Assembly (NCBI GenBank): GCA_963842065.1
Contig: CAWJEW010000008.1
Location: 124,001-188,000 of the forward strand
DNA: 64,000 nt
Direction: 5' to 3'
DNA from: CAITWD01 sp963842065
GTDB taxonomy: Bacteria; Actinomycetota; Thermoleophilia; Miltoncostaeales; Miltoncostaeaceae
The notes beneath the pieces are model-generated. The model ran no database searches, had not been told where the DNA came from, and saw only the letters and a program-made list of their open reading frames with translations. The translations under genes and the position numbers were made by a program. Shown here piece after piece: positions 35,278-46,002 of this stretch. Numbering within the stretch: position 1 is the stretch's first letter; the number at the start of each line of letters is the position of its first letter.

Positions 35278-36761
35278 CAACCGGAGCCCGTCAACCGGCC
35301 CAGGAGTTCGGGGAGGTCAACGAGGGCGACACCGACGGCGCTGTCCGCGAACGCGTAGGGCAGGACCAGCGTCTCGTCCGTGATGAGTGCCCCGCACGAG
35401 TAGACGACGTTTGGCACGTAGCCGTCGCGTTCGTCGTCGATCGGGACGAGGAGCGGACGACGGAGCGCGCCGATCACGCGACGAGGGTCGTCGAGGTCGA
35501 GGAGAATCGCGCCGATCGCGTATTCTCGCATGGGCCCCACGCCGTGGGTCAGGACAAGCCATCCCTCACGAGTTTCGAGCGGTGACCCGCAGTTGCCGAC
35601 TTGGACCAGCTCCCACGGCTGGAGCGTGGGGTCCAGGGTGGTGGCCTCTGCCCAGTCGTAGCCGTCGTCGGACATCGTGACGGCTGAGCGCTCGCGGTCC
35701 CAGCGTGACAAGGCAACGTACCGTCCTCCGACCTTTCTCGGGAACAGCGCCATGCCTTTGTTGGCGGCAAATGGTCCCGAGAGCTGGGAGACGACGAAGG
35801 TCCGGAAGTCGCTGGTCGACAGCATCTGGGGAGCCACGTGCGGGCGGTCAAATGCGGTGTAGGTGGCGAGGTAGGTGAGGGTGCCGTCGTCATCGACAAA
35901 CCGAACAAACCGAGCATCTTCCATGCCTTGAAGCTCGGCCGGGCCGCTCGGCCACAGCACGCGCTCAGCGATGGCCGTGTCGGCCGGAAACGCGACGGTG
36001 TAGTTGTTCGCCGCCACCCAGCGGATGCACTCGACTGCGTGGCTGGCTGCCGGCCCAAATGGGAGGTCGCGATGCAGCGAGTCGATTGCGATCTCGAGTT
36101 CGTCTGGCCCAAATTGGGACGCAAGGTGGCTCAGGACGAGGGATGCGGCCTCGTGGTCGCACCCGCGTTCGGCCAGCTTGGACTCGAACAGGCACCGTTG
36201 GTACGGGCCCGGCGAATGCTGGCCGGCATCGAGGAACGTGCCCGGGTCGTCGATGCGGATGCCGCCATCGCCGTCAACGACGCCCGTGCGGAACTCAATC
36301 GACGAGATGTGACCCTCGCCCACGGCGCGCAGGCTCATCACGAAACGCGTCTCGTCGGCCGCCATGCCGCGCTGATCGGGATGAGTGACGATCGACGGAT
36401 TGAACAGGGCAGCGGCTTCCAGCGAACACTCACGAGTGAAATAGGCGCCCATGAGCAGCGCTCGGTCGGCGCTGACGCCCAAACCGCGCCCCGCGCGGTG
36501 GGCTGCCAGGTGGAAGTGACGTGACCATGTCGCCTCGAGGTGGCGGTGCCGGTGAACGAAGCGCCGCCTGACATCGGCGAGCGTGCTCGTGACCTCGGCG
36601 TCATCCATCGCCAGGATGCGATCGATGACCGATGAGGCTCGGGAGCCTCCTCCGGGCATCTCCTCGCCCGGGATGAACACCATCGCGATGACCCGCCCGA
36701 CGTCTGGGTGGATCCGAAGCGGACTGTGGATCACCAGCTGTCGTTCGGGCCCGTCGCTCAT
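35277..36761 (-). CDS. GH130-family mannoside phosphorylase/hydrolase
   Basis: 494 residues. The five-bladed propeller core spans about residues 170-480: QGMEDARFVRFVDDDGTLTY, MALFPRKVGGRYVALSRWD, QVGNCGSPLETREGWLVLTH and DGYVPNVVYSCGALI are GH130 hallmarks. An N-terminal helical region (about 1-165) carries RFVHRHRHLEATWSRHF. GH130 enzymes act on beta-mannosides, many by phosphorolysis. Translation is coupled to both neighbours (ATGA upstream, TGATG downstream). Confidence 0.86.
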   Translation of the reverse strand: MSDGPERQLVIHSPLRIHPDVGRVIAMVFIPGEEMPGGGSRASSVIDRILAMDDAEVTSTLADVRRRFVHRHRHLEATWSRHFHLAAHRAGRGLGVSADRALLMGAYFTRECSLEAAALFNPSIVTHPDQRGMAADETRFVMSLRAVGEGHISSIEFRTGVVDGDGGIRIDDPGTFLDAGQHSPGPYQRCLFESKLAERGCDHEAASLVLSHLASQFGPDELEIAIDSLHRDLPFGPAASHAVECIRWVAANNYTVAFPADTAIAERVLWPSGPAELQGMEDARFVRFVDDDGTLTYLATYTAFDRPHVAPQMLSTSDFRTFVVSQLSGPFAANKGMALFPRKVGGRYVALSRWDRERSAVTMSDDGYDWAEATTLDPTLQPWELVQVGNCGSPLETREGWLVLTHGVGPMREYAIGAILLDLDDPRRVIGALRRPLLVPIDDERDGYVPNVVYSCGALITDETLVLPYAFADSAVGVALVDLPELLGRLTGSG

Positions 36762-37774
36762 CGCCCGACCTCGATGCCAGTGCGGCCGTGCTGCAGCGTC
36801 GAGATCAACGCCAGCGTCGATTCCGCGCCTTGATTGAGATTGGGGCCATCGGCGCGGAGCCCGTCATAGCCTCCTCCGCTCTCGGGGTCCCACATCGGTG
36901 CATCCGCATCGTTGTCCCCGAGGAACCAGGCCACCGCGTCCGTGACGCCGGCCGCCCATCGATCAGCTCCGGTGTGTCGCGAGGCGCGAGCGCAGGCGTC
37001 CGCGAGCGTGGCGACCTCGATGGGCTGCTGGTCGAACTCCGGGCGTCGCTCTCCGGGCCCGCGTCCGCCGACCGGTGTGACCGAAAGGTGGCCGTCGCAT
37101 GTCTCGGACTCAACGAGCCACGCCAAGAGGTCGAGCCCGTCGTCAACGAGGCTCGTGCGGTCGAGGGCCACGCCGGCGGCGATCATGGCGTCGGGGAGCA
37201 CGGCGTTGGCGTAAGCAAGCCGGGACTCGGGCCATGGCCAGGAGCTGTTGGGCCGGCGGTCACCGACGACCTCGGCGGCGTCGATCAGCAGATCCCGGGC
37301 CCCACCGTGGTCCGGGTAGGCGGTCAGGATCTCATCGGCGCCGAGGGCCGCGAATGCCATCGCTCGGGGCCACGGTGAACGCTGCTGGGTGCCACGCTCA
37401 AAGTGCGAAAGGGCGACCCGGCGCACCGCGTCATCCGGGCTCCGGGCAGCGGCCGTGCCTAGGCCCCAAAGACTCCGCCCCCAGCAGTCCTCGACGCCAC
37501 ACCGGCCCTGCCACACACCGTGGCTGCTTCGCCGGTTTCGGCAGTCGCCGCGCACGCCCTGGGCGTCAACCAGGAAGCGGAGGGCGGTCTGGGCGAGGGC
37601 ACTCACCAGCGGAGCGGGATGCGGCTCACGGGTCGTGACCACCAGGACGCGAGCCATATCGTCGGTGCAGTAGCCGTGCTCCCGGCGGGGGGTCGTGTAA
37701 TCAGCATGTTCGAAGGTCCCGTACGCGTCGGTCATCCGCGCCAGGTGGTCGAAACGGGGCGCTTGGGCGATCAC
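36758..37774 (-). CDS. Alpha/alpha-toroid protein linked to GT4/GH130 loci
   Basis: 338 residues. GTG 37774 overlaps the stop of the upstream GT4 gene (GTGA). N-terminal FDHLARMTDAYGTFEHADY followed by PRREHGYCTDDMARVLVVT, then repeated helical segments (CWGRSLWGLGTAAARSPDD, SWPWPESRLAYANAVLPDAM, LNQGAESTLALISTLQ). This looks like an (alpha/alpha)6 toroid of the kind found fused or next to GT4 glycosyltransferases. Enzymatic activity unknown; the conserved Asp pair in YCTDD and the E in QGAES are candidates. Confidence 0.75.
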   Translation of the reverse strand: MIAQAPRFDHLARMTDAYGTFEHADYTTPRREHGYCTDDMARVLVVTTREPHPAPLVSALAQTALRFLVDAQGVRGDCRNRRSSHGVWQGRCGVEDCWGRSLWGLGTAAARSPDDAVRRVALSHFERGTQQRSPWPRAMAFAALGADEILTAYPDHGGARDLLIDAAEVVGDRRPNSSWPWPESRLAYANAVLPDAMIAAGVALDRTSLVDDGLDLLAWLVESETCDGHLSVTPVGGRGPGERRPEFDQQPIEVATLADACARASRHTGADRWAAGVTDAVAWFLGDNDADAPMWDPESGGGYDGLRADGPNLNQGAESTLALISTLQHGRTGIEVGR

Positions 37775-38943
37775 GCCGGGACCGGTTCGGGAGCGCTGAG
37801 GATCCGCTCGGCGAGGCGGGCGTACTGGCCTGCAACCGCGGGCCATCCGAGCGTGGGAGCCAGGCGGGCCGCTTCTCTCGCCATCGCTGCGGCGAGGCCG
37901 GGCTCGGTGAGGACGCGGCGCAGCGCGGCCGCCAGCGCTGTGGCGTCGCCGTGGGGCACGACGATGCCTGCGCCGCTCGAGAGCAGCTCCACGGCGTGGG
38001 GGAAGGCCGTTGCCACCACGGGCCGACCCGCGGCGATGGCGTCGACGAGCACGCCGGATGTGACCTGGTCACGCGAGTCATACGGCAGCACGACGACCGA
38101 GGCGTCCTGGATCAGGTCCGTCAGGGACGCCAGGTCCCGGTATCCGGAGTCGAAGCTCACCGACGCGGCAACCTGGTTGGTCCGCGTTCGCTCAACGAGC
38201 ATGTCACGGTAGACCTCTCCCTCGAAGGCAAGCACCTTCGGATGCGTGCGACCTGCGACGACGTAGCGCGGCCGGGGCCGGAGGTCTTGCAGGTCCATCA
38301 TGGCGTCGATGGCCCACTCAATACCCTTCCCCCGCCCGATCAGGCCCCACGTCAGCAACACCGGGCCGGCGGAACCGTCGTACGGGTCCCGGGGGGATGG
38401 TGTTGCGGCACCGTGGGGGATCGTCACGACCTTGGACGGGTCAACGTCGAAGCGGCTGCACAACCGTTGGCGAGCCGCGTCAGTCATCACGACGACGACG
38501 CTGGCCGCCTCGGTGACGGACTCCAGGACCTGTTGCTGGTGCTCGGTCGGTTCCAGCAAGACGGTGTGGGCAACCACGATCGACGGGATTGTGAGACCGC
38601 ACAGGATCTCAAGGACTTCGTCGCCGTCGGGCCCGCCGTACAAGCCGTATTCGTGTTGGACAATCGCCATGTCGCAGTCGCTCAGACTGGTAGCGGCCTG
38701 AGCCGCCGACGCCGGCACGTTGTTCTCCAGCTCGCTCACGATCCTGGTGTCGGACGAGTTCGTCCCGTCGGCCACGCGCACAATGCCAACGGCCGCGCCG
38801 CTCGCCTCGAGTCCGCGGGTCAGGGCGGCGGTGAAGGTTGCGAGGCCGCACGGCGTCGGCGGGTACGTGCTGAGGATGCCGTAGGAGCGACCGGCACTCG
38901 CCGACAAGGGCGCGGGCAGGAGAGGCTCTGGGGCAACGTGCAT
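37771..38943 (-). CDS. GT4 glycosyltransferase, first gene of glycan operon
   Basis: 390 residues. YGILSTYPPTPCGLATFTAA is the typical N-terminus of this GT4 group. DMAIVQHEYGLYGGPDGDEV, LLTWGLIGRGKGIEWAIDAM and VVLPYDSRDQVTSGVLVDAI complete the GT-B donor site. The ATG has GAGGAG 8 nt upstream. It begins a run of five coupled genes down to 33005. Confidence 0.86.
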   Translation of the reverse strand: MHVAPEPLLPAPLSASAGRSYGILSTYPPTPCGLATFTAALTRGLEASGAAVGIVRVADGTNSSDTRIVSELENNVPASAAQAATSLSDCDMAIVQHEYGLYGGPDGDEVLEILCGLTIPSIVVAHTVLLEPTEHQQQVLESVTEAASVVVVMTDAARQRLCSRFDVDPSKVVTIPHGAATPSPRDPYDGSAGPVLLTWGLIGRGKGIEWAIDAMMDLQDLRPRPRYVVAGRTHPKVLAFEGEVYRDMLVERTRTNQVAASVSFDSGYRDLASLTDLIQDASVVVLPYDSRDQVTSGVLVDAIAAGRPVVATAFPHAVELLSSGAGIVVPHGDATALAAALRRVLTEPGLAAAMAREAARLAPTLGWPAVAGQYARLAERILSAPEPVPA

Positions 38944-39310
38944 GGACGGTCTCCTCGATCTGGCTCAGTCGAGGCGTCGACCCTGCACCGGGCAGCTGTC
39001 GCCTCCCAGTCCCAGCGAGGCGACTCTCCCAAGAGGGTGTACTTGCACTGTAGCGCTGAATCACGGCGACACGATTGGGGGGCGTCGCGGTCAGCGGTCG
39101 CCCGTGGTGTGGCGCACCGGCTGACCGAGGCGCCAGTCCCGGCGTGCCCGTGCCACGGCAGGTGCTGCACTCGTCGCGCTCCGCTTCGGGATCTCGTCGG
39201 CAGCCCCGTTCGTTGTGCCGGCAGCCGTCGCTGTCGCCATCGCGGTCGGCCATCGCTTGCCGTCAGTCACTCCGCCCGTGACGCCGTGCGCGAGGTCCAC
39301 TCGCCGGCCG
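38944..39310. other. Intergenic upstream of glycan operon
   Basis: A TACAGT -10-like box on the minus strand (about 39042-39047) could start the operon about 100 nt downstream; -35 is not convincing. No gene recognised. Confidence 0.35.
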
Positions 39311-39733
39311 TTAGGCCGCGATCGACACCGGGGCATCGAGCTGCTCATACCGTCCGCGCATCAGCGGGCTCGAGAGCAGGAAGTCAGCCGTCGCTCGGTT
39401 GCAGGCGATCGGGCAATCATGCACGACGGCGATACGCAGCAGCGCCTTCACGTCGACGTCGTGCGCCTGTGGTTCGAGCGGATCCCAGAAGAAAAAGACC
39501 ACGTCCAAGCGTCCCTCGGCAATCCCTGCACCAACCTGCTGATCGCCGCCGAGCGGCCCACTCAGGAAACGTGTGACGGGGAGTCCGAGTTGGTCCTCGA
39601 TGAGCGCACCGGTCGTCCCGGTGGCGTAGAGCTCGTGCCCGACCAGGGTCTCGCGGTTGAAGCGCACCCAGTCGAGCATGTCCAGCTTGCGGTTGTCGTG
39701 GGCGATTAGCGCAACGTGCTTGCAGGCGTCCAA
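39311..39733 (-). CDS. mgsA: Methylglyoxal synthase
   Basis: 140 residues. KHVALIAHDNRKLDMLDWV, LYATGTTG, SGPLGGDQQVGAGIAEGRLD (catalytic Asp), FFFWDPLEPQAHDVDVKALL and NRATADFLLSSPL match MgsA throughout. It converts dihydroxyacetone phosphate to methylglyoxal and phosphate, a bypass that frees phosphate. The TTG at 39731-39733 has GGAGG 5 nt upstream and gives the usual protein length; the longer frame is not conserved. Confidence 0.93.
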   Translation of the reverse strand: MDACKHVALIAHDNRKLDMLDWVRFNRETLVGHELYATGTTGALIEDQLGLPVTRFLSGPLGGDQQVGAGIAEGRLDVVFFFWDPLEPQAHDVDVKALLRIAVVHDCPIACNRATADFLLSSPLMRGRYEQLDAPVSIAA

Positions 39734-40374
39734 TAGGACCTCCGACGTCAATCCCGGGACGGCGCAAGTCGTGCCGCCCGACCGAGCACACGTTGCCCAG
39801 CCCCTCTCACGGTACTCGCCCTGGTGCGCGTGCGTGCTCGTCGGGGTCCGTGTGGCTGGCAGGTGCTCGGTTCGCCATCGTGTTGCCTCTGGGCCAACTC
39901 GTATCGCACGATGCACGACTGGACTGGTATCCGATGAGTCCGCGGCCGCTGCCACGTCACACAGACGCCTTCATGTCGGAGATCGAAATACCGAGGCGTG
40001 CTGCCGCTTGGTTCTGAGTGATCCCCTCGACTTCGGCCACGTGCAGTGCCTCCCGGGGGCCAGATCACCAAGAACACGGCAGTCAGCAGGGCGTTTTGAT
40101 ACGGCGAGACGCAGACGCGAACTGCGGACACCGGGATCTTCAGGCATCCATGACTGGCTGGCACGATCGGCTGTGGTTGGTCGGTCAGCTCGGTGAATGG
40201 ACGGGCTCCGTGCGACCGATCACGGCCGCGGCCCAGGACGCCGGATGTCTGCCGAGGTGCCACGGATCGCTGCCCGATTCAGCGAGGTGAGGAGCTCGGC
40301 GGCCAGGGTGTCGACGCGACGCTCGATGGCCTCTCGGACGACCACACAGCGCCCATCGATGACCCGGTATCTTC
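39734..40374. other. Mostly gene-free, with a sigma-factor remnant
   Basis: About 640 bp. The only recognisable piece is the sigma region-4 fragment listed at 39945. Other frames are shadows. Confidence 0.35.
39945..40065 (-). pseudogene. ECF sigma-factor region 4 remnant with in-frame UGA
   Basis: The minus strand reads PREALHVAEVEGITQNQAA followed by ARLGISISDMKASV, then TGA, then RGSGRG. This matches region 4.2 of SigZ-like ECF factors (consensus: ...LGLSxSxMKSRVxRGR). The usual Gln or Lys codon before RG is a stop. Nothing upstream resembles region 2. A decayed fragment. Confidence 0.5.
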
Positions 40375-40580
40375 GGGTGATCGCACGATAAGGACCGGTG
40401 CCTGTGCGTGGTTGACGATCCGGTCGGCCGTTGATCCGAGCAGATGCGTTCTGGCGAAGTGGCCCTTGTAGCCAACGACGATGAGGTCGGCGCGTATCTC
40501 CAAGACGTCGCCCGATCAGTTTGGCAGCGTGGCCAGGGCGCAGCCGCACTTCAAGGTCGATGCCTCCTGCTCGGGCACGG

Positions 40581-40600
<20 letters not shown>
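40375..40600 (-). pseudogene. Universal stress protein, C-terminal remnant
   Basis: EIRADLIVVGYKGHFARTHL followed by LGSTADRIVNHAQAPVLIVR is the ATP-binding C-terminal half of a UspA domain (G-x2-G-x9-GS pattern). Just upstream, in another frame, ARAGGIDLEVRLRPGHAAKL continues it towards the N-terminus, so at least one frameshift is present. The first ~60 residues are missing; the mreB 3' end lies there instead. Confidence 0.6.
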
Positions 40601-41720
<1,120 letters not shown>

Positions 41721-42373
41721 AGCTTCGGGATGTGCTCGCTGAGGTGTCGTTCCCAGCGCGCACGACGGGATGACGACCCGCCGGCGGACCCTTGTGACGT
41801 GCCGCCCGGCTGCGTCCCGGACGGCCTCGATCAGCGCTCCTTCGCCGTCCGGTGCCCATTATGTGGGCACCGGACCAGTTCTTCATGCCGGCGACAGATC
41901 GCCCAGATATGTTCGACCACCTCTGGCGCACCGCCCCGCGGGAGGTCTGGACCGAGCGGAGGGCTCCTGCCGACGGTGCGGAGGAATTCGCCACGCGGTT
42001 CAGCGTTCAGGGCGATGGGCGCGTGCGGCGCAGACGCGGTGAGATGCTGCTCGACACCGCACGCTGTGCCACCCTCTGCCGCGTTCCGGCGCCGTACGGC
42101 CCGTCGCCCAAGAGGTCGAACGGAGTGACGAGGGGGGCCCCGTCGGTTCGGGGGTCTGGGCGCCGGCCTCGTCCTCAGCGTCAGCAGTTGGCGCGCGAGA
42201 GCGTTGGGCCGTGTCGAGTCGGCAGCCAGTCGCGTCGCCGAAGACGTGCCAGCCGAACGCCCACCCGAACCGGGTGGTCGGATGCACCCCACCCCAGGAC
42301 CTCAATCGGCCGGAGCGGGTGCACTCCGGACCGAGATGTCCTTCCGAGGGTCAGATGGGTTCGCGTGCTTCCG
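41721..42373. other. 653 bp without a recognised gene
   Basis: Upstream region of mreB. Frames on both strands show no domain; no RNA gene or terminator could be supported. Confidence 0.35.
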
Positions 42374-42826
42374 TCAGCGCGGTGTGATCCGGAAGACCGG
42401 GTGATCCGGGGCGATCCGACGGAAGTCCGCCTCCGGCGAGTCCGGACCGATCCCGCCGAAGAACATGCCGACCTCAAACTTCCAGCGCGTGAGGTAGGCG
42501 CGGAGCACCGGCGTCTTGTCGGCATCTGAGAGCTCGGCGGCCGTGAAGGGTTCGCCTCTCCGTCCGAGCAGTAGCCGACCCTTGCCGCTTGCGCGGAGGT
42601 TGCGGACCCATTGGGTGTGTCCCCGCGGAGCGACGAGGTACCGCTGGCCGTCGACGATCAGGAGATTGACGGGGGTGCACCGCGTCGAGCCCGACGTGCG
42701 GCCGGGCACCTCGAGCACTCGCGAACCGGCGACGCTGATGCCCGCGCGAGCCAGGCCCGCGACGATCCGGTTGACCACGTTGGTGGTGAACCAGCCCGGA
42801 CGCTGGAAGTGCGCATCTGCGCTCAT
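42374..42826 (-). CDS. Deazaflavin (F420)-dependent nitroreductase-family protein
   Basis: 150 residues, split-barrel fold of the DDN family: VLEVPGRTSGSTRCTPVNLL, VDGQRYLVAPRGHTQWVRNL followed by RASGKGRLLLGRRG, and a C-terminal FRRIAPDHPVFRI. These motifs bind F420 or flavin; members reduce quinones or nitro compounds. ATG at 42824-42826 chosen by the usual family length. Confidence 0.83.
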   Translation of the reverse strand: MSADAHFQRPGWFTTNVVNRIVAGLARAGISVAGSRVLEVPGRTSGSTRCTPVNLLIVDGQRYLVAPRGHTQWVRNLRASGKGRLLLGRRGEPFTAAELSDADKTPVLRAYLTRWKFEVGMFFGGIGPDSPEADFRRIAPDHPVFRITPR

Positions 42827-43573
42827 GTCAATTCTCTGCGACGAAGAATGGCTCGGGGCTGAGATGACCCTACTCCTGGTGCGGTGGCAGCCTTCCAGGG
42901 GCGCCGTTCCCAATCGCCTCGTCAAGGCTGTCGGGCGCCATTGCGATTGATAGTGGTGGCAGACTGTCCCGGGGCCGACGCCGCGTATTGCGTACCGGCA
43001 GCAGTTCGTCGCCGTCGGCCAGTTGTGCAGCGTTGGCATCGCGCGTTTACGGGGGCGCCCGTACGTCCGAGGAGGCTCAAGCGGGTGCCGCTGACCGCCT
43101 GGTCGTCTCCGTCACGTCTTCTCGCGTCGGAGCCCGTTCCTCGCCGCAGCCGCTCGGGACGCGCACCGCGCCCCGGCGCGGTTCAAAAGAGGCCCCGGCG
43201 CGCGGGCCGCACGCCCGCAAAGACCGGGTCGGCATTCGGGGGGTGTCGCCTCGTGGGCGTGTCGAGCGGACGCCGTGCAGAACGCGGAGTTCGACGCTGC
43301 CGTCCGCGTACAGGAGCCGCTCGCCATCGCCGGTGTTCGGTGCGTTCGCTCGCCCAGGCGCTCTTTGCGGCGCGCGCAGGCGGTCGAACGGGGACGAGCG
43401 ACTACCTCTTCGTTCGACGTCGCGTCAGCGCCGATGCGGAGTGAGCCCTCGCGCGGGCCCACTCGAGGCCGTCGAGGATCAGATCGAACTCGCGGGCCTG
43501 GTGACCGTTACTCGGCTTCGGGTGCAGCGCGGCCCCCGCCCGCAACGCGATCTCCGACAACACCCGGGTGCGC
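42827..43573. other. Gene-free stretch with a possible TetR C-terminal scrap
   Basis: About 750 bp. On the minus strand near 43575-43445, TRVLSEIALRAGAALHPKPS and QAREFDLILDGLEWARAR look like the C-terminus of a TetR-type regulator, with no DNA-binding half. I regard this as a weak trace. Confidence 0.3.
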
Positions 43574-43621
43574 TGGCTCGATCATGGGCACCTCGCCTGC
43601 CGTGCGCCCATGATCGAGCCA
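43574..43621 (-). terminator. Long hairpin downstream of COG4315 gene
   Basis: A perfect 16-bp inverted repeat (43574-43589 and 43606-43621, TGGCTCGATCATGGGC half) with a 16-nt loop, 50 nt beyond the stop of the minus-strand COG4315 gene. Suitable as a terminator although it lacks a U-tract. Confidence 0.5.
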
Positions 43622-43670
43622 ATGACGAACCGCGGCCGTGTCGTGGTCAACGCGGGCGCCAGATCACCGA

Positions 43671-44669
43671 TCAGCCAAGCGGTATGTCCGAGAAAGTGCC
43701 GCCGTGGGGGCCGGACAGTCCGTTCCCGTTACCGACGGTGCCCGTCGTCAGCGGCTGGCCGGACGCGAACTGCGCTTGCTCTTGCGAGTACAGGTAAAGC
43801 GGCTTGCCCTTGTAGGTCACCTGCCAGCTGCCATCCCGGCGACGCACGACGCCGAGGCTGGCGGCGCTGATGCCCGCACCAGCCTGCGGGGGCCCGGTCG
43901 TCAAGACGGGGATCCACGTCACCGCACACGCCCCGCGACAGTCCAAATCGTGACGGTGGTCGCGGCTGTAGGTGTATGCGGTGATGGCGACGCCGCCGGG
44001 AACGACGTTTGGATACTCCTCGGCGGCGACCACCGGTGCCCCGTCCGGAAGCGTGCCGGTCTTGATCGTCGCGACGCCCGGGTCGGGTCGACCACTGCGT
44101 GCCGAGATCAGATCCCATAGCCCGTGCCAGGGCGGCAAGGGCAACACTGTCTCGAGGAAGCCCTCGCCCGCCGGGACGAACGGGCTAGATGGCGGGTCGA
44201 AGAGGTAGAGCGGATGACCCGCATAGGTCACCTGCCGGCCAATTCCCGCACGGTACACAGTCCCGAGCAGGTGACGGTTCACGCCCGGTCCGGCAATGGG
44301 GCGCCCTTGGGTCGTCAGCGCCGGCCACTCATCGGTCATCACGCCGTTGATGAAGTCGCTTGTGGGGCCCGTGCACGTCAGCGGTCCTTCGAACGTCGTA
44401 ACGAGCGGACCCGGCGTACACCCGAATTTGCCGCGCGCATCGCTGGAGATCGCGTACAACGGCGCGCCGGCGAGCGGGCTGGTCCCGCCGACGGTCAAGA
44501 CCGAGCCGTACGCAGTTGTCGACAAGGCCGAGACGACGGTCCGAGCCGGCAGGGTTGTCGTTGAGGTTGCCGATGCAATGGTCGGGGCGGCAATCGCCCC
44601 GCCACCGAGACCGAGTGCGACTGCGGTCGCGATGACCGCGCGTCGATTTTTCCTCAGTCCAAGTCTCAT
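43671..44669 (-). CDS. Exported multi-repeat COG4315-family protein
   Basis: 332 residues. The ATG has GAGAGGAGG 6 nt upstream. Signal peptide (RAVIATAVALGLGGGAIAAP) without lipobox Cys. Repeat pieces: LAGAPLYAISSDARGKFGC, VTYAGHPLYLFDPPSSP, DLDCRGACAVTWIPVLT and WQVTYKGKPLYLYSQEQAQ with a closing NGLSGPHGG. The (V)TYxGxPLYLY and CxGACAxxWxP signatures are those of the lipoprotein at 27597, so the two are related, this one with more repeats. Extracytoplasmic, function unknown. Confidence 0.8.
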   Translation of the reverse strand: MRLGLRKNRRAVIATAVALGLGGGAIAAPTIASATSTTTLPARTVVSALSTTAYGSVLTVGGTSPLAGAPLYAISSDARGKFGCTPGPLVTTFEGPLTCTGPTSDFINGVMTDEWPALTTQGRPIAGPGVNRHLLGTVYRAGIGRQVTYAGHPLYLFDPPSSPFVPAGEGFLETVLPLPPWHGLWDLISARSGRPDPGVATIKTGTLPDGAPVVAAEEYPNVVPGGVAITAYTYSRDHRHDLDCRGACAVTWIPVLTTGPPQAGAGISAASLGVVRRRDGSWQVTYKGKPLYLYSQEQAQFASGQPLTTGTVGNGNGLSGPHGGTFSDIPLG

Positions 44670-45173
44670 GTGTCCTCCTCTCCGTGGATTCCGCCGCGTA
44701 GGTGCGCGCATGCGGAACCGCTGCTTGTGCTTAGTTGGCGGCCGGACCGAGGACACACCGCGAGGGTTCCAACTGTAACCAAGTACGGGTGATCCTAAGC
44801 GACGGTATGGGCCGTGTCACTAGGCGCGCGAGCCCTCGTTGCGTGGGTGGATCTGGAGTTGCCTCGATGCTGTGAGCGCTCCGAATGAGGGGGGGGGAGC
44901 GCTCCCGATTCTCGTGCGTCGAATTGAGGAAGCGCCACCGGCGGGAGAGATGCGCCTGCGTTCTGTGGGAGCGTGGCGCCGGCGGAGCGCTGAGTCTGCG
45001 TGTTTGGCCGAGGATGGGCACAGCCGGCGGGCACTCACTGCTCACCGGCAATGGCGCCAGGATGGGCCGTCCGGCGGCGGCTTAGCTCATGACCGAGGGC
45101 GGGTCCAACGAGCGTTGGCCCCCGTCATCAGCGAGGTCCGCCCGGACATCCGAGGCGCCGCCTGTGGCCTGGA
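44670..45173. other. Intergenic, no gene
   Basis: About 500 bp. TAGGAT and TACAGT -10-like boxes on the minus strand near 44767-44795 could drive the COG4315 gene. A G-run at 44889 interrupts an otherwise mixed sequence. No gene recognised. Confidence 0.35.
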
Positions 45174-45198
45174 ACAGCCCCGCCGATGGCGGGGCTGT
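45174..45198 (-). terminator. tRNA-associated terminator, copy 2
   Basis: A perfect 11-bp stem (ACAGCCCCGCC) with a 3-nt loop, immediately 3' of tRNA-Phe fragment copy 2 on the minus strand. Confidence 0.7.
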
Positions 45199-45204
45199 CC
45201 GTGG

Positions 45205-45250
45205 TGGCGAGACTCTGACTCGAACTGGGGACACCACGACTCTCAGGTAT
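45205..45250 (-). repeat. tRNA-Phe 3'-half fragment, copy 2
   Basis: 46 nt matching the clean copy at 57186 with 7 differences. It covers the anticodon arm (from the GAA loop region), variable loop, T-arm and 3' acceptor strand. Left boundary of the array; followed by its own terminator. Confidence 0.75.
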
Positions 45251-45418
45251 CGACCCGTGCGGACAAGGTCGCGCGGGATCGCTGTCGACCCGTCGTGATG
45301 GCTCTCGTTGATCGTGGTTGGGAACGTGATCCTCTGCTGAACCCGGGGTCGTCCGGGATCACGAGCTGCGGCGGCGTCGACCCGCACCCCGATGGCAGCA
45401 CAACGCGCGTCCGCGCGT

Positions 45419-45796
45419 CTAGTGCTCCTCAACGACCATCAGGCGGTTGGCGTCGACGTCGCGGAACATGAACAGCAGTGGCACCGTGCCGTCGCCGCCC
45501 ATGAGGTTCGCGTCGACGTCAACGCCCTTGGCAAGGAACTCTGCATGGTCTGCGCGCGGGTCGGGTGATCCCAGGGCGATGCCGAGTACGCGACCGGTCT
45601 GAAACTCGCCGCGAGCGGGCACAAGCGCGAGTGACGTTCCGCCGCCAGGCGGCGCGACCTCGACCCACCGCTCTCCGTCGCCGTAGGCGACATCGGCGGC
45701 AAGCGTAAAGCCAAGTGTGCCGGTATAGAAGGCGATCGCAGCATCTTGATCCGCGACCGGCACCATCACCCTGCCGACGTGCGTGATCTGCGGCAC
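45419..45796 (-). CDS. VOC/glyoxalase-fold protein
   Basis: 125 residues, one VOC module: ITHVGRVMVPVADQDAAIAF, TLGFTLAADVAYGDGERWVE, GTSLALVPA and VPLLFMFRDVDANRLMVVEE. The metal ligands expected in glyoxalases are only partly present (His in THVG, Glu in WVEV and VVEE). GTG start with GGGGG 5 nt upstream. Sole gene in the segment between tRNA fragments 2 and 3. Probably a small-molecule detoxification or binding protein. Confidence 0.8.
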   Translation of the reverse strand: MPQITHVGRVMVPVADQDAAIAFYTGTLGFTLAADVAYGDGERWVEVAPPGGGTSLALVPARGEFQTGRVLGIALGSPDPRADHAEFLAKGVDVDANLMGGDGTVPLLFMFRDVDANRLMVVEEH

Positions 45797-46002
45797 ATCA
45801 ACCCCCTCAGTCGGTCACAAAGGTGCCAGGACCCCAGCGTAGCCTCGCTCGTCCGCTCCGGTCCAGCATCGATCCAATGCCCTCGCTCGCCAGCCGGATG
45901 ATGTCGGCGGCTGGCTGTGCCCGTGTCCCAAGTTCGTCGCTGCCACGGCGACTCTCGAACGCCCTCGGTGGGCAACGCCCCGACGTGCGGTGCGTTGCGA
46001 GA

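Noticed and set aside
41852..42529. Plus-strand gene upstream of mreB
   Set aside because: Arg/Pro-rich with no domain, no ribosome site and similar-length competing frames on the other strand.
44885..44900. Phase-variable G-run
   Set aside because: The G-run is in a gene-free region, not in a coding frame or between promoter boxes.
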